This document shows, in pieces, positions 34,453 through 42,535 of a DNA stretch of 64,000 nucleotides (position 1 is the first letter of the stretch; each line of letters opens with the position of its first letter). The notes under the pieces are model-generated. The model was not told where the DNA came from. It was given only the letters and a program-made list of their open reading frames with translations, and made no database searches. Position numbers and translations under genes: made by a program. This DNA comes from Agromyces salentinus (GTDB lineage Bacteria; Actinomycetota; Actinomycetes; Actinomycetales; Microbacteriaceae): NCBI RefSeq assembly GCF_009749395.1, contig NZ_WBIR01000018.1, forward strand, positions 34,708 through 98,707, read 5' to 3'.

Positions 34453-35389
34453 GTTCGAACAGCTTTCCGCGGAAGATGAAGATCGCCGAGAGCCCCAGCG
34501 CGACCACGAGCAGCACGACCGAGATCGCGGCGGATCCCGAGAAGTCGTTCTGGCGGAAGGCGTAGAGGTAGGCGAGCTGGTTGAGGGAGTAGTCCTCGGG
34601 GACGACGTTCTTCGTCGCCTGCGCGAGGATCTTCGGTTCGACGAAGAGCTGGGTTCCGGCGGCCAACGACATGACGCCCATGTAGCTGATCCACTTCTTC
34701 AGCATCGGGAGCTGGATGTGCCACGCCGTCTGCACGGGGCCGGCGCCGTCGATGCGGGCGGCCTCCATGACCTCGACGGGGATGTTGTTGAGTGCCCCGT
34801 ACATGATCACGATCCAGGAACCGGCACCCGCCCAGAACGCGATGACGGTGAACACGACCGGGAGGTTGCCCACGGCCACCACGTTGACGAGCGACTCGTA
34901 GCCCATGGCGTGCAGGAGGCCGGAGACCGGGCTGACCGAGGGGTCGAGCACGAACAGCCAGAGCAGCACGCTCGAGGCCCCGGCGATGGCGCCCGGCACG
35001 TAGAAGAGGAAGCGGGCGGCGTTGCCGAGCCAGCGGACCCGGATGCCGTGCACGATGACGGCGAGCAGGACCACGAAGACGATGAGGCTGACGAGCCAGA
35101 AGAGCACGTAGAGCGCCACGTGCAGGACCGCCGGGAGGAACCGGTAGTCGGCGAAGACCCTGGCGAAGTTGTCGACGCCCACGAAGGCGCCGTTGCGGGT
35201 GAACGACAGGTAGAGCGCGTAGAGCGTCGGCAGCAGTCCGAAGGCCAGCAGCAGCAGCGTGTAGCCGCTGACGAAGACGTAGCCGTAGCGCAACTGGCCG
35301 GCGTTCATGCGAGAGGCGCGGCGGCCCCCCGGCCGACGCCGCCCCGAGGGGACGACGTCGACCGGGACCGGAGGTGCGGTGACGGTCAC
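34445..35389 (-). CDS. Sugar ABC transporter permease (MalF type)
   Basis: 314 aa, six helices. The coupling motif is EVMEAARIDGAGPVQTAWHIQLPML. The GTG at 35389 lies 1 bp after the binding-protein stop, giving a basic N-terminal tail (RRRPGGRRASR) before the first helix; a later Met (MNAGQLRYGY) is an alternative start. Together with the MalG-type permease it forms the membrane channel for the sugar captured by the lipoprotein encoded just upstream. Confidence 0.92.
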   Translation of the reverse strand: MTVTAPPVPVDVVPSGRRRPGGRRASRMNAGQLRYGYVFVSGYTLLLLAFGLLPTLYALYLSFTRNGAFVGVDNFARVFADYRFLPAVLHVALYVLFWLVSLIVFVVLLAVIVHGIRVRWLGNAARFLFYVPGAIAGASSVLLWLFVLDPSVSPVSGLLHAMGYESLVNVVAVGNLPVVFTVIAFWAGAGSWIVIMYGALNNIPVEVMEAARIDGAGPVQTAWHIQLPMLKKWISYMGVMSLAAGTQLFVEPKILAQATKNVVPEDYSLNQLAYLYAFRQNDFSGSAAISVVLLVVALGLSAIFIFRGKLFERD

Positions 35390-35390
35390 G

Positions 35391-36761
35391 TTACTCGACC
35401 GAGTACCCGTTGACGGTGGCCTCGTTCTCGAGCTCCTCCTGCCATGCCGGCAGCAGCGACTCGATGGTCTCGCCCTCGGCGATGCCGGGGATGACGATCT
35501 TCGCCCAGGCCGACTCGGGGCTCCACGAGGTGACGTTCCAGCCGGACCAGACCTGGCCCGCGGCATCCGACATCACGGTCTTGAAGTCGTCGTTGACGAA
35601 GTACGACGCCTCCGCCTGCTTGTCGAGCCACTTCTCGGCGGCCTCCGTGTAGGCGGGGTAGCCCGACGACGCGTCGACCTGGAACTCCTCGGCGCTCGTC
35701 ACGAACTCCAGGAAGGTCTCGACGGCCTCGAGGTTCTTCGAGTGGCTCGAGGCGTACCAGACGCCGCCGCCCACGTTGCCGGCCGCGACGTCGCCGCCCT
35801 CCCACTTCAGCGGGGCGCTGACGCTGATCTCGCCGGCGGGGGTGGCGAGACCGCCCTGGAAGATGGCGCCCGTGTACCAGACCGGCCCCGGCACGCCGAC
35901 GAGCTTGTCGGCGTACTTCGACGCGAAGTCGGCGCTGAAGAAGCTGTCCTGCACGAGCGTGCCGTTCGCGAGCATCCCGTCGAGGATCTTCGAGATCTTC
36001 TCGGCGTTCGCGTCGGAGGTGTCGGAGTGGAACACGCCCTGCTCGGGCGACTGGAAGACCGGCGACTCGGAGCCGCCGTAGTAGACGTACGTCATGAAGC
36101 TGTCGCCGAGGCTGCCGAGGATGTACCCCGGGTGCTCCGCGGCGAGCTTGTCGCCGAGCTCCGCGTACTCCTCCCAGGTCGTGGGCGCCTCGTAGCCGAA
36201 CTCGTCGAGGAGCCTCTGGTTCGAGAAGAACACCGTCTGGGCCAGGTCGTTGCGGAGGCCGTACACGGTGCCGTCGATGGTCGTGTAGTCGAGCGAGCCC
36301 TCGGCGAAGCCGTCGAGGAACTCCTCGTCGAGGAAGCCCTTGTTCAGCGGCGCCGCGAAGCCCTGCTCGCCGCTCGTGGTCTGCTTCGACGCCCAGATCG
36401 CGTCATTCTGCTGGGTGGAGAAGACCACGTCGGGCCAGCCCTCGCCGGCCTGGTCCATGAGGGCGATCTTGCTCTGGAACGAACCGCTGCCGCCGGCCGA
36501 GCCGTCGTACGTCTCGAAGGCGATCTCGATGTCCGGGTACGCCTCCTGGAAGGCCGTGACGGCCGGCTCGCGGGAGGCATCGACCCAGACGGTGATCGGG
36601 CTGTCGGCCACCTGCTCCGCCTGCGTGAAGCCGAGCGAGGTGTCACCGCCGCCCGAGGCATCCGCGGAGCAAGAGCTGAGGGCGAGGAGCCCCGCAGCGG
36701 CCGCGGCGGCCACCGTGAGGAACCGGGCCGCTCGACGGCGGGAGGACGAGTGCTGTGACAT
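35391..36761 (-). CDS. Sugar ABC transporter substrate-binding lipoprotein
   Basis: 456 aa. A twin-arginine-rich, basic N-terminus (SSSRRRAARF) leads into a hydrophobic stretch ending in the lipobox LALSSC with Cys31, so the mature protein is a lipid-anchored surface receptor. The fold is family 1 SBP: ITVWVDASREPAVTAFQEAYPDIEIAFE, GWPDVVFS, IDGTVYGLRNDLAQTVFFSNQRLLDEFG and a Trp-rich C-terminal cleft. It is the first gene of the long operon, divergent from the FadR-type regulator across 139 bp that hold two operator copies. AGGA precedes its ATG. Ligand unknown. Confidence 0.93.
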   Translation of the reverse strand: MSQHSSSRRRAARFLTVAAAAAAGLLALSSCSADASGGGDTSLGFTQAEQVADSPITVWVDASREPAVTAFQEAYPDIEIAFETYDGSAGGSGSFQSKIALMDQAGEGWPDVVFSTQQNDAIWASKQTTSGEQGFAAPLNKGFLDEEFLDGFAEGSLDYTTIDGTVYGLRNDLAQTVFFSNQRLLDEFGYEAPTTWEEYAELGDKLAAEHPGYILGSLGDSFMTYVYYGGSESPVFQSPEQGVFHSDTSDANAEKISKILDGMLANGTLVQDSFFSADFASKYADKLVGVPGPVWYTGAIFQGGLATPAGEISVSAPLKWEGGDVAAGNVGGGVWYASSHSKNLEAVETFLEFVTSAEEFQVDASSGYPAYTEAAEKWLDKQAEASYFVNDDFKTVMSDAAGQVWSGWNVTSWSPESAWAKIVIPGIAEGETIESLLPAWQEELENEATVNGYSVE

Positions 36762-36830
36762 TTCGCATCCTGTTCTGGTCGGCGTCTCTGACGACAGTGC
36801 ACACCCAGGGGCGGGGGCAGAAGTGATTAC

Positions 36831-36874
36831 ATCATACGTCTTATCTCGTCCGCAAGGGACATCATAGGTATTAC
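36831..36874. promoter_or_regulatory. Two palindromic operators in the divergent control region
   Basis: ATCATACGTCTTAT (36831-36844) and ATCATAGGTATTAC (36861-36874) match the ideal palindrome ATCATACGTATGAT at 12 and 11 of 14 positions. Their starts are 30 bp apart, about three helical turns. They lie between the transporter operon and the FadR-type gene; the second overlaps the expected -35 area of the regulator's TATGCT box (36888-36893). A third copy precedes the beta-helix gene at 39844. Confidence 0.65.
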
Positions 36875-36900
36875 GAATATTGGTCGGTATGCTGTGACGC

Positions 36901-37650
36901 ATGTCCGATCCGATCACCGCGTCGACCGCGACCGAGTACCCCACGATCGCCGCGCGCGCCCGTGCGCCGCGACTCGGCGTGACGGTCGTCGGCGCCCTCG
37001 TGGACGCCATCGTGCGGGGCGACCTGCTCCCCGGTTCCTCCCTCCCGCCCGAGGCCGTCCTCTGCGAGCAGTTCGGCGTCAGCCGCACCGTGATCCGCGA
37101 GTCGGTCAAGCGCCTCGAGGAGAAGGGCCTCGTCACGGTCGCCCAGGGGCGCGGCACGCAGGTGCTGCCGCCCACCTCCTGGAGCATGATCGACGCCACC
37201 GTGCTCTCGGCGCTCGTCGCCAACGACGCGACGCTCGGCATCCTCGACGAGCTGAGCGTCGTGCGCGCGGCCCTCGAGGCCGTCATCGCGCGCGACGCCG
37301 CCCTCCGCCGCACCGAGGACCAGCTCGAGCGCCTTCGCGAGGCACTGATGCTGATGCGCGAGACCATCGCCGACGAGCCGCGGTTCAACGAGGCCGACGT
37401 CGTCTTCCACGCGGTCGTCGGCGAGATCACCTCGAATCGGCTCGCCGACAGCCTCGTGCGCACCCTGTTCGCGCAGGCCCGCGAGAGCGCCCGTTTCCAC
37501 CTGCACAGCCAGCTCGACCTCACCCTTCAAGAGCACGAGGCGGTCTTCGCGGCCATCGAGGCGGGCGATCCCGAGGCGGCCGAGTCCGCCATGCGCGCCC
37601 ACATCATCGACGCCTGGGAGCGCCGGCGGCCGCCGAGCCCCAAGCGCTGA
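36901..37650 (+). CDS. FadR-subfamily GntR transcriptional regulator
   Basis: 249 aa. A winged helix at about residues 25-95 (GDLLPGSSLPPEAVLCEQFGVSRTVIRESVKRLEEKGLV and wing GRGTQV) is followed by an FCD domain with metal-binding histidines (EADVVFHAVV, EHEAVFAAIEAGD, AMRAHIIDAW). The ATG at 36901 follows TATGCT by seven bases, so the mRNA is leaderless. It is divergent from the transporter/catabolic operon and flanked by a 14-bp palindrome present also before the beta-helix gene. It probably represses all three units and is induced by a sugar acid. Confidence 0.92.
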   Translation: MSDPITASTATEYPTIAARARAPRLGVTVVGALVDAIVRGDLLPGSSLPPEAVLCEQFGVSRTVIRESVKRLEEKGLVTVAQGRGTQVLPPTSWSMIDATVLSALVANDATLGILDELSVVRAALEAVIARDAALRRTEDQLERLREALMLMRETIADEPRFNEADVVFHAVVGEITSNRLADSLVRTLFAQARESARFHLHSQLDLTLQEHEAVFAAIEAGDPEAAESAMRAHIIDAWERRRPPSPKR

Positions 37651-37665
37651 GCGGCGGAACGACGA

Positions 37666-37707
37666 ACGACGAACGGCCCGGGAGTCTCCTCCCGGGCCGT
37701 TCGTCGT
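37666..37707 (+). terminator. Strong terminator after the FadR-type gene
   Basis: Perfect 19-bp arms (37666-37684 and 37689-37707, ACGACGAACGGCCCGGGAG and its complement) flank a TCTC loop 16 bp after the stop codon. It lies between convergent genes and could serve both directions. Confidence 0.85.
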
Positions 37708-37752
37708 GCCGGCCACATGCGACGCGCCTCGCGCGTCACCGACGGGCACGCG

Positions 37753-39813
37753 TCAGCCGCGCGCGCCCGCCTCGGCCATCACCTGCTTCGCGGCATCCGG
37801 CCACTGCTCCTGCGGCACGCCGTTCAGCTCGACGTTGTCGGTCCACGTGGTGAAGTACTCGGGGAACCGCACGTAGCGCTCGCGGCCGCCGGTCCACCAG
37901 TTGCTCGTGAACGTCAGGTCGAGCGTGTTGAAGATCTCGGGACCGTTCGTGTCGGCGTTCACGTAGATGTAGCGGCTCGAGTCGAGGATCACGTTCTCGC
38001 GCACCTCGATGTAGCGCGACCCCTGGTCGATGAGCATGCCGAAGGTCTCGCGGCTGTCGTAGATGTAGTTGCGCTCGATGACCGTGCCAGGGGCCGCCGA
38101 CAGCGTGTAGATGCTGCCGCCGTCGTGCATCTCGTTCTTCGTGTCGTAGATGAGGTTGTACGCCACGTGGTTGTCGCGGAACGTGGTGGGCGTCTCGTAC
38201 ACGGGCTGGTACTCGAAGAGCCCGGCGTCCTTGTAGTACTGGTTGCCGCCCGGGTCGTTGATGCCCCAGCCCCAGCCGATGTCGATGCCGTCGTACGGCA
38301 GGTCGGTCAGCGTGTTGTGCGAGATCTCCGCACGCGTCACGTAGGTCGAGAGCACGCCAGCGCTGTCGCGGTAGCCCTGGCCGATGCGGGTGATCGTGTT
38401 GTCCTCGATCGTGATGTCCTGCACCGTCATGCGAGGGTCGCTCGGGTGGTGGGCGTCCGGCTGGATGCCGCCGACGACGATGCCCGATCCGGCGAGGTCG
38501 CTGAACGTGTTGCCCAGGACCTCGATGTCGGATGCCCCGTAGCCGACGCCCGTCTCGTGCGCATTCGGGTCCATGCCGATGCCGAGGCCGACCGAGCCGA
38601 GCTGCTCGAACTCGTTGCCCTCGAAGGCGACATCGGATGCCGCGGAGACCTGGACCGCCGCGGGGATCTGCCACCACTCGTTGCGGGACTCCTCGAACTC
38701 GGGGCATCCGTCCTGGCAGGTCTCGAGGTAGTCGGCGGGCGGCTCGTACTGCCCGACCATGTGCGCGCCGCTCTGCTGGTCGGCGTAGCCCTGCTCGCTG
38801 CTCGGACGCATCCAGGTCGTGTCGGTGAACCGGATGCCGGTGAAGTCGAGTCCGGTGACCGGCCGGTCGTAGGTGCCGCCGATCTCGACGAGCGTCTCGA
38901 GACGCGGCAGGCGCACGTCGAGACCCTCCATGCTCGCGCCTGGCTCGGCCTGGTAGAAGACCTTGCCGGCCGGGGAGTCGAGGTACCACTCACCGGGGTT
39001 CGCGAAGAACTCGTAGGCGTTGGCGAGGTAGATCGCGCCGCGGTTGTACGGCGACTTCAGGGTGTCGTACCCGAAGTTGTTGTTCTGCCAGGCCGGCTGC
39101 ACCATCGCGATCTCGTTGCCGGTGATCGACTCGACGGGCGAGATGCGGTCGGTGAACGAGCCCATGCTCACGACCTCGAGGTCGGACTGGTTGCCCAGCG
39201 CGCTGAGGTCGCCGAAGCGGTCGTCGTTCAGGGTCAGCCCCTGCTCGGTCCAGGTGAGGTGGGCGCGATCCTTCTTGTCGACGCCGAGCTGCAGCTGGGT
39301 GCGCTTGGCGGGGGTGCCGTCGACGTAGAGCTGACGGGACTGGGTGCCGGGCGCAACGTCGGCGACCCAGATGTTCTGCTCGGCGTCATGGAGGGTCCAG
39401 CCCGTCACGGCACTGCCGCCCGAGAGCACGGCCTGCTCGCCCGGCGCGCTCGTCCACGTGACGGTGTGCCCGTTCTGCCCGCCGTCCTTCGGGCCGAACT
39501 CGAGCGGCTGCTCGAGCTCGTACACGCCGCCGTCGAGCAGCACCGTGACGTCCTGCTTCTTGCCCTTGTTCTTCACGACGCTCTTCGCCGCATCGATGGA
39601 CGTCACGACGATGTCGCCCGCGGGCGCGCCCTGCGTGCCGTTCGGTGCGACGACCACGGTGAGCGAGCGGTCCTTGCCGCCTTGGTTCCCGTCGCCGCCC
39701 TGGCCCGGCCCGTTGCCACCGGCGGCGTGCGCCGGTGCGGCCACGGCGACCATCCCGACGATCGCGACCGCCGCGGTGACGGCGCCCAGACGTCGCTGAG
39801 TGAGTATCCTCAT
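37753..39813 (-). CDS. Secreted right-handed parallel beta-helix protein, probable polysaccharide-active enzyme
   Basis: 686 aa. A Sec signal (basic start, AAVAIVGMVAVAAPAHA with cleavage near residue 30) is followed by a low-complexity Gly/Gln linker. The rest carries repeated beta-helix turns in the second half (EVLGNTFSDLAGSGIVVGG, TIEDNTITRIG, AEISHNTLTDLPYDGIDIG, VIERNYIYDSRETFGM). This is the pectate lyase/polygalacturonase-like superfamily, but I cannot name a CAZy family; it resembles large secreted beta-helix proteins acting on plant polysaccharides. GAGGAG precedes the ATG. The operator at 39844 ties it to the FadR-type regulon. Confidence 0.85.
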   Translation of the reverse strand: MRILTQRRLGAVTAAVAIVGMVAVAAPAHAAGGNGPGQGGDGNQGGKDRSLTVVVAPNGTQGAPAGDIVVTSIDAAKSVVKNKGKKQDVTVLLDGGVYELEQPLEFGPKDGGQNGHTVTWTSAPGEQAVLSGGSAVTGWTLHDAEQNIWVADVAPGTQSRQLYVDGTPAKRTQLQLGVDKKDRAHLTWTEQGLTLNDDRFGDLSALGNQSDLEVVSMGSFTDRISPVESITGNEIAMVQPAWQNNNFGYDTLKSPYNRGAIYLANAYEFFANPGEWYLDSPAGKVFYQAEPGASMEGLDVRLPRLETLVEIGGTYDRPVTGLDFTGIRFTDTTWMRPSSEQGYADQQSGAHMVGQYEPPADYLETCQDGCPEFEESRNEWWQIPAAVQVSAASDVAFEGNEFEQLGSVGLGIGMDPNAHETGVGYGASDIEVLGNTFSDLAGSGIVVGGIQPDAHHPSDPRMTVQDITIEDNTITRIGQGYRDSAGVLSTYVTRAEISHNTLTDLPYDGIDIGWGWGINDPGGNQYYKDAGLFEYQPVYETPTTFRDNHVAYNLIYDTKNEMHDGGSIYTLSAAPGTVIERNYIYDSRETFGMLIDQGSRYIEVRENVILDSSRYIYVNADTNGPEIFNTLDLTFTSNWWTGGRERYVRFPEYFTTWTDNVELNGVPQEQWPDAAKQVMAEAGARG

Positions 39814-39843
39814 TGATTTCTCCTCGATCATGTGTCGAATGAC

Positions 39844-39857
39844 ATCATACGAATGAC
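39844..39857. promoter_or_regulatory. Third copy of the FadR-type operator, before the beta-helix gene
   Basis: ATCATACGAATGAC matches the ideal palindrome ATCATACGTATGAT at 12 of 14 positions, 30 bp upstream of the start codon. The flanking ACATCATACG is identical to site 1 at 36829-36838. Confidence 0.65.
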
Positions 39858-40008
39858 GAGGGTATGAGCCCCGTTCGAGGGACGTCAAGCCGGTGTGCAG
39901 CATCTGCAACGCAGGATTCATCAGACGAGCCGCGATGTTCGCGTGGCCATCCGCGCGGCCGCGGGCGACACGCCGTCGCCCTCGCAGGGGCGAAATCCGG
40001 CGCGCCCG

Positions 40009-40998
40009 TCAGAGCGTCGCGCCCGCGATCGCCTCCCCGAGCGGCGTTCGCAGGTGCAGCATCCGGGCGCCGTCGCGGCGGCTCGCAACGAGCCCGCTCT
40101 CGCGCAGCACGCTCAGGTGATGCGAGGCCGTGGAGATCGCCAGGCCGGCGTCGGAGGCCACCTGCGAGGTCGTGCGCTCGGCATGCGCGTCGAGCAGGAT
40201 CCCGGCGCGAGCGGGGCCGAGCAGCGCTCCGAGCGCCTCGGCGGCGGATCCCGCGTCCCTGGCCCAGGTCTCGGTCACGCCCTGCGCCGGATAGAAGATC
40301 GTCGGCTGCGCGGGCGGTTCGGTCAGCACCGTGCAGCCCTGGGCGGTGAACACCGACGGCACGAGCACGAGCCCGCTCCCCCGGCAGTCGAGCTCCTCGC
40401 GATGCATGCGCAGCTCGACCCGCACGACGTCGTCGCTCCAGGCCAGGGTGCGGTGCAGCGACCCGACCATGCCCGCGAGCCCGTCGGTGGCGATGCGCCG
40501 CGCCCGCACCGCGATGTCGGCCCGGAGGATGCGCTCGAGCTGCACCCAGACCGGCGCGAGCACGGCCTCCCACATCGACTCGACGGCGTCGGCGAGCATG
40601 GCGCGGGCGCGCAACGGATCGTCGAGCATGCGCTGGATCGCGTGCTGCCTGGCCCCCGTCGACCGCAGCACCATCTTGCGCAGGTCCACGCGCATGAGCT
40701 CGGGCGAGACCGTTCGCAGCCGCTCGAACTCGTCGGCGGGCTGCATGTCCCACGTCGGCGTCGCGGTGAAGAAGTCGGGGAAGTACCCCTCGGCCCCGAT
40801 CACCGTCGCCAGCAGCTCGAAGGCCGGTCGCGGCATCCGGGATCGCGCCCCGCGGAGCCAGCCCCACTGCAGGGGGTACTCCTCGGGCCGCTGCAGCACG
40901 CGCACCGCGTTGCAGAGCTCGTGACCGGGCGAGACGCCGAACCTGATCGCCGAGATGTCGTCGGGCGCAAGGCGGAAGTCCACGAAGTTTCGATCCAC
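40009..40998 (-). CDS. ArsR-type helix-turn-helix regulator with DUF5937 domain
   Basis: 329 aa. The N-terminal ~250 residues match the DUF5937 pattern (ISAIRFGVSPGHELCNAVRVL, PLQWGWLRGARSRMP, YFPDFFTATP). The C-terminal ~75 are an ArsR-like winged helix (TTSQVASDAGLAISTASHHLSVLRESGLVASRRDGARMLH). The start is a GTG at 40998 six bases after TAGAGT (complement of 41005-41010), i.e. leaderless. An inverted repeat overlaps start and transcription start, suggesting autoregulation. It is divergent from the cupin gene, its likely partner. Inducer unknown. Confidence 0.9.
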   Translation of the reverse strand: MDRNFVDFRLAPDDISAIRFGVSPGHELCNAVRVLQRPEEYPLQWGWLRGARSRMPRPAFELLATVIGAEGYFPDFFTATPTWDMQPADEFERLRTVSPELMRVDLRKMVLRSTGARQHAIQRMLDDPLRARAMLADAVESMWEAVLAPVWVQLERILRADIAVRARRIATDGLAGMVGSLHRTLAWSDDVVRVELRMHREELDCRGSGLVLVPSVFTAQGCTVLTEPPAQPTIFYPAQGVTETWARDAGSAAEALGALLGPARAGILLDAHAERTTSQVASDAGLAISTASHHLSVLRESGLVASRRDGARMLHLRTPLGEAIAGATL

Positions 40999-41006
40999 GT
41001 CGAAAC
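40987..41006. promoter_or_regulatory. Inverted repeat over the DUF5937 gene start
   Basis: GTTTCGA (40987-40993) and TCGAAAC (41000-41006) are perfect 7-bp arms with a 6-bp centre that contains the GTG start codon. The right arm touches the -10 box. A bound dimer would block transcription initiation of the regulator. Confidence 0.5.
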
Positions 41007-41076
41007 TCTAACGCGAGCGGATGCCGCGGGTGGAGCCTGTTCACGACACAGACCACCCACCGACCCGGAGGACCCC

Positions 41077-41478
41077 ATGATCACGTCATCGACGCCGGCC
41101 GAGATCCTGCTCGCGCCCACGACCGACCCCTCGGACGCGCCGGACCTCGTGCACGCCGCCGACCTGCTCATCACCTCGACGAGCCGCACCCGCCGCTTCG
41201 TCGGCGCCGAGCACGGGTCGGGCGTCTCCTACTTCTTCGTCGACTACGAGCTCGGCCAGGGCACCGACCTGCACTGGCACCCGTACCCCGAGACGTGGAT
41301 CGTGCTCGAGGGCGAGGCCGAGCTCACGATCGGCGACCGGCAGCTCACGGCACGCGTCGGCGACACCGCGACCGTGCCCACCGGGGTCTGGCACCGGTTC
41401 GCCAACCGAAGCGAGGCCCGGCTCAAGATGCTCTGCATCCACGCCTCGCCGGTCATCATCCAGACGTGGGCCGATTGA
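41077..41478 (+). CDS. Cupin domain protein
   Basis: 133 aa single-cupin protein. Motif 1 is DLHWHPYPETWIVLEGEAELTIG and motif 2 is TVPTGVWHRFANRS, containing the His and Glu metal ligands in their usual spacing. The N-terminal ~45 residues form an additional strand region. CGGAGGACC precedes the ATG. No catalytic role can be set: such cupins bind a metal and small ligands, or act as isomerases or dioxygenases. It is divergent from the DUF5937 regulator with 78 bp between them. Confidence 0.85.
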   Translation: MITSSTPAEILLAPTTDPSDAPDLVHAADLLITSTSRTRRFVGAEHGSGVSYFFVDYELGQGTDLHWHPYPETWIVLEGEAELTIGDRQLTARVGDTATVPTGVWHRFANRSEARLKMLCIHASPVIIQTWAD

Positions 41479-41488
41479 GCCACGCGGC

Positions 41489-41580
41489 CCGAACTCCGAA
41501 CGCCGAACTCCCGAACTCCGCACTCCGAACTCCGAACTCCGACCTCCGAACTCCGAACTCCGAACTCCGAACTCCGAAGG
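41489..41580. repeat. Tandem repeat of CCGAACT (about 13 units)
   Basis: 92 bp made of 13 units of the heptamer CCGAACT, four carrying single changes or endings (CCGAACG, CCGCACT, CCGACCT, CCGAAGG) and one extra C. It lies between the cupin stop and the DUF4287 gene; its last unit runs into the GAAGGGA ribosome-binding site. Not in a CDS. Such short arrays change length by slippage. Confidence 0.9.
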
Positions 41581-41589
41581 GAAACGAAC

Positions 41590-41880
41590 ATGACGTTCCA
41601 GGCATATCTCGACAACATCGAGGCGAAGACCGGCATCACGCCGCGCGAGTTCATCGAACTGGCGCACGAGCAGGGCTTCGACGAGACGACGAAGTCCACG
41701 CCCATCGTCGCGTGGCTGAAGGCCGACTACGGCCTCGGGCAGGGGCACGCGATGGCGCTCGTGCACGTCATCACGAAGGGCCCGCAGATCAGCGACAAGC
41801 ACGTGGGCACCGGCACCGCGCACAGCGACCCGAGCAACATGCTCTGGCTCGACGGCGCGGCGACGAATCCGAACCGATAG
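41590..41880 (+). CDS. DUF4287 domain-containing protein
   Basis: 96 aa small soluble protein, MTFQAYLDNIEAKTGITPREFIELA...STPIVAWLKADYGLGQGHAMALVHVIT, which is the DUF4287 pattern over nearly the full length. The function of the family is not known to me; members often sit near detoxification or DUF1801 genes. GAAGGGA precedes the ATG at the end of the heptamer repeat array, so array changes would alter the mRNA leader but not the reading frame. Confidence 0.85.
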   Translation: MTFQAYLDNIEAKTGITPREFIELAHEQGFDETTKSTPIVAWLKADYGLGQGHAMALVHVITKGPQISDKHVGTGTAHSDPSNMLWLDGAATNPNR

Positions 41881-41921
41881 CACTGGTTCCGGATGTCGGT
41901 GGCCGGTGGCATCGTGGCGCC

Positions 41922-42497
41922 ATGGGGATCGAGGTGCGACCGGCGTCCGTCTTCGAGGACGTGGCGACGATGGTGGGGCCCAAGCGGCCCGACGCGAACG
42001 TCTGCTTCTGCCTGAGCTACCGCGTGGGGTCCAAGGAGAACCTGGCCCTCACGGGCCCGGCACGCGGCGAGCGCGTACGCGAGCTCTGCGCCGAGGATCC
42101 GCCGCCGGGCGTGCTCGCCTACGCGGGCGACGAGGTCGTCGGCTGGGCCGGCGTGCATCCTCGGGCCGACACGAGCTTCGCGCGCAACCGCAAGATCCCG
42201 CACGTCGACGACCTCGACGTCTGGTCGGTGTGGTGCATCCGCGTGCGTCCGGGCCACCGGGGCGAGGGCATCTCGCACCGGCTCCTCGAGGGTGCCGTCG
42301 CGTTCGCCCGCGACCATGGCGCCCCGGCCATCGAGGGCTACCCCGTCGACAACCGGGGCGCGAAGGTCGACCTGACGATGGCCTACGTCGGAACGCGTGC
42401 GCTCTTCGAGAAGGCCGGGTTCCGCAAGGCGGCAGACACCACGTCGGTGATCAACGGGTTCCCGCGGGTGCTCATGCGCCTGGGACTCGGTACGTGA
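41922..42497 (+). CDS. GNAT family N-acetyltransferase
   Basis: 191 aa. The acetyl-CoA motif is RVRPGHRGEGISHRLLEGAVAFA, followed by FEKAGFRKAADTTSVINGFPRVLMRLGL at the C-terminus. The N-terminal part (MVGPKRPDANVCFCLSYR) and GWAGVHPRADTSFARNRKIPHVDD are characteristic of an actinobacterial sub-group. Acceptor unknown. The stop codon overlaps a GTG (42494) that could start the next gene, so the two may be coupled. Confidence 0.85.
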   Translation: MGIEVRPASVFEDVATMVGPKRPDANVCFCLSYRVGSKENLALTGPARGERVRELCAEDPPPGVLAYAGDEVVGWAGVHPRADTSFARNRKIPHVDDLDVWSVWCIRVRPGHRGEGISHRLLEGAVAFARDHGAPAIEGYPVDNRGAKVDLTMAYVGTRALFEKAGFRKAADTTSVINGFPRVLMRLGLGT

Positions 42498-42535
42498 ACG
42501 CAAGCCCCTTGGCAGCGGCATCCGCACCCGACAGC

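Noticed and set aside
41489..41580. Possible CRISPR-like array
   Set aside because: Units are 7 bp and contiguous, with no spacers and no cas genes.
42494..42535. GTG start for the toroid gene overlapping the GNAT stop
   Set aside because: It would add 14 residues of low conservation value (VNASPLAAASAPDS); kept as alternative, but ATG 42536 was preferred. Not decisive.
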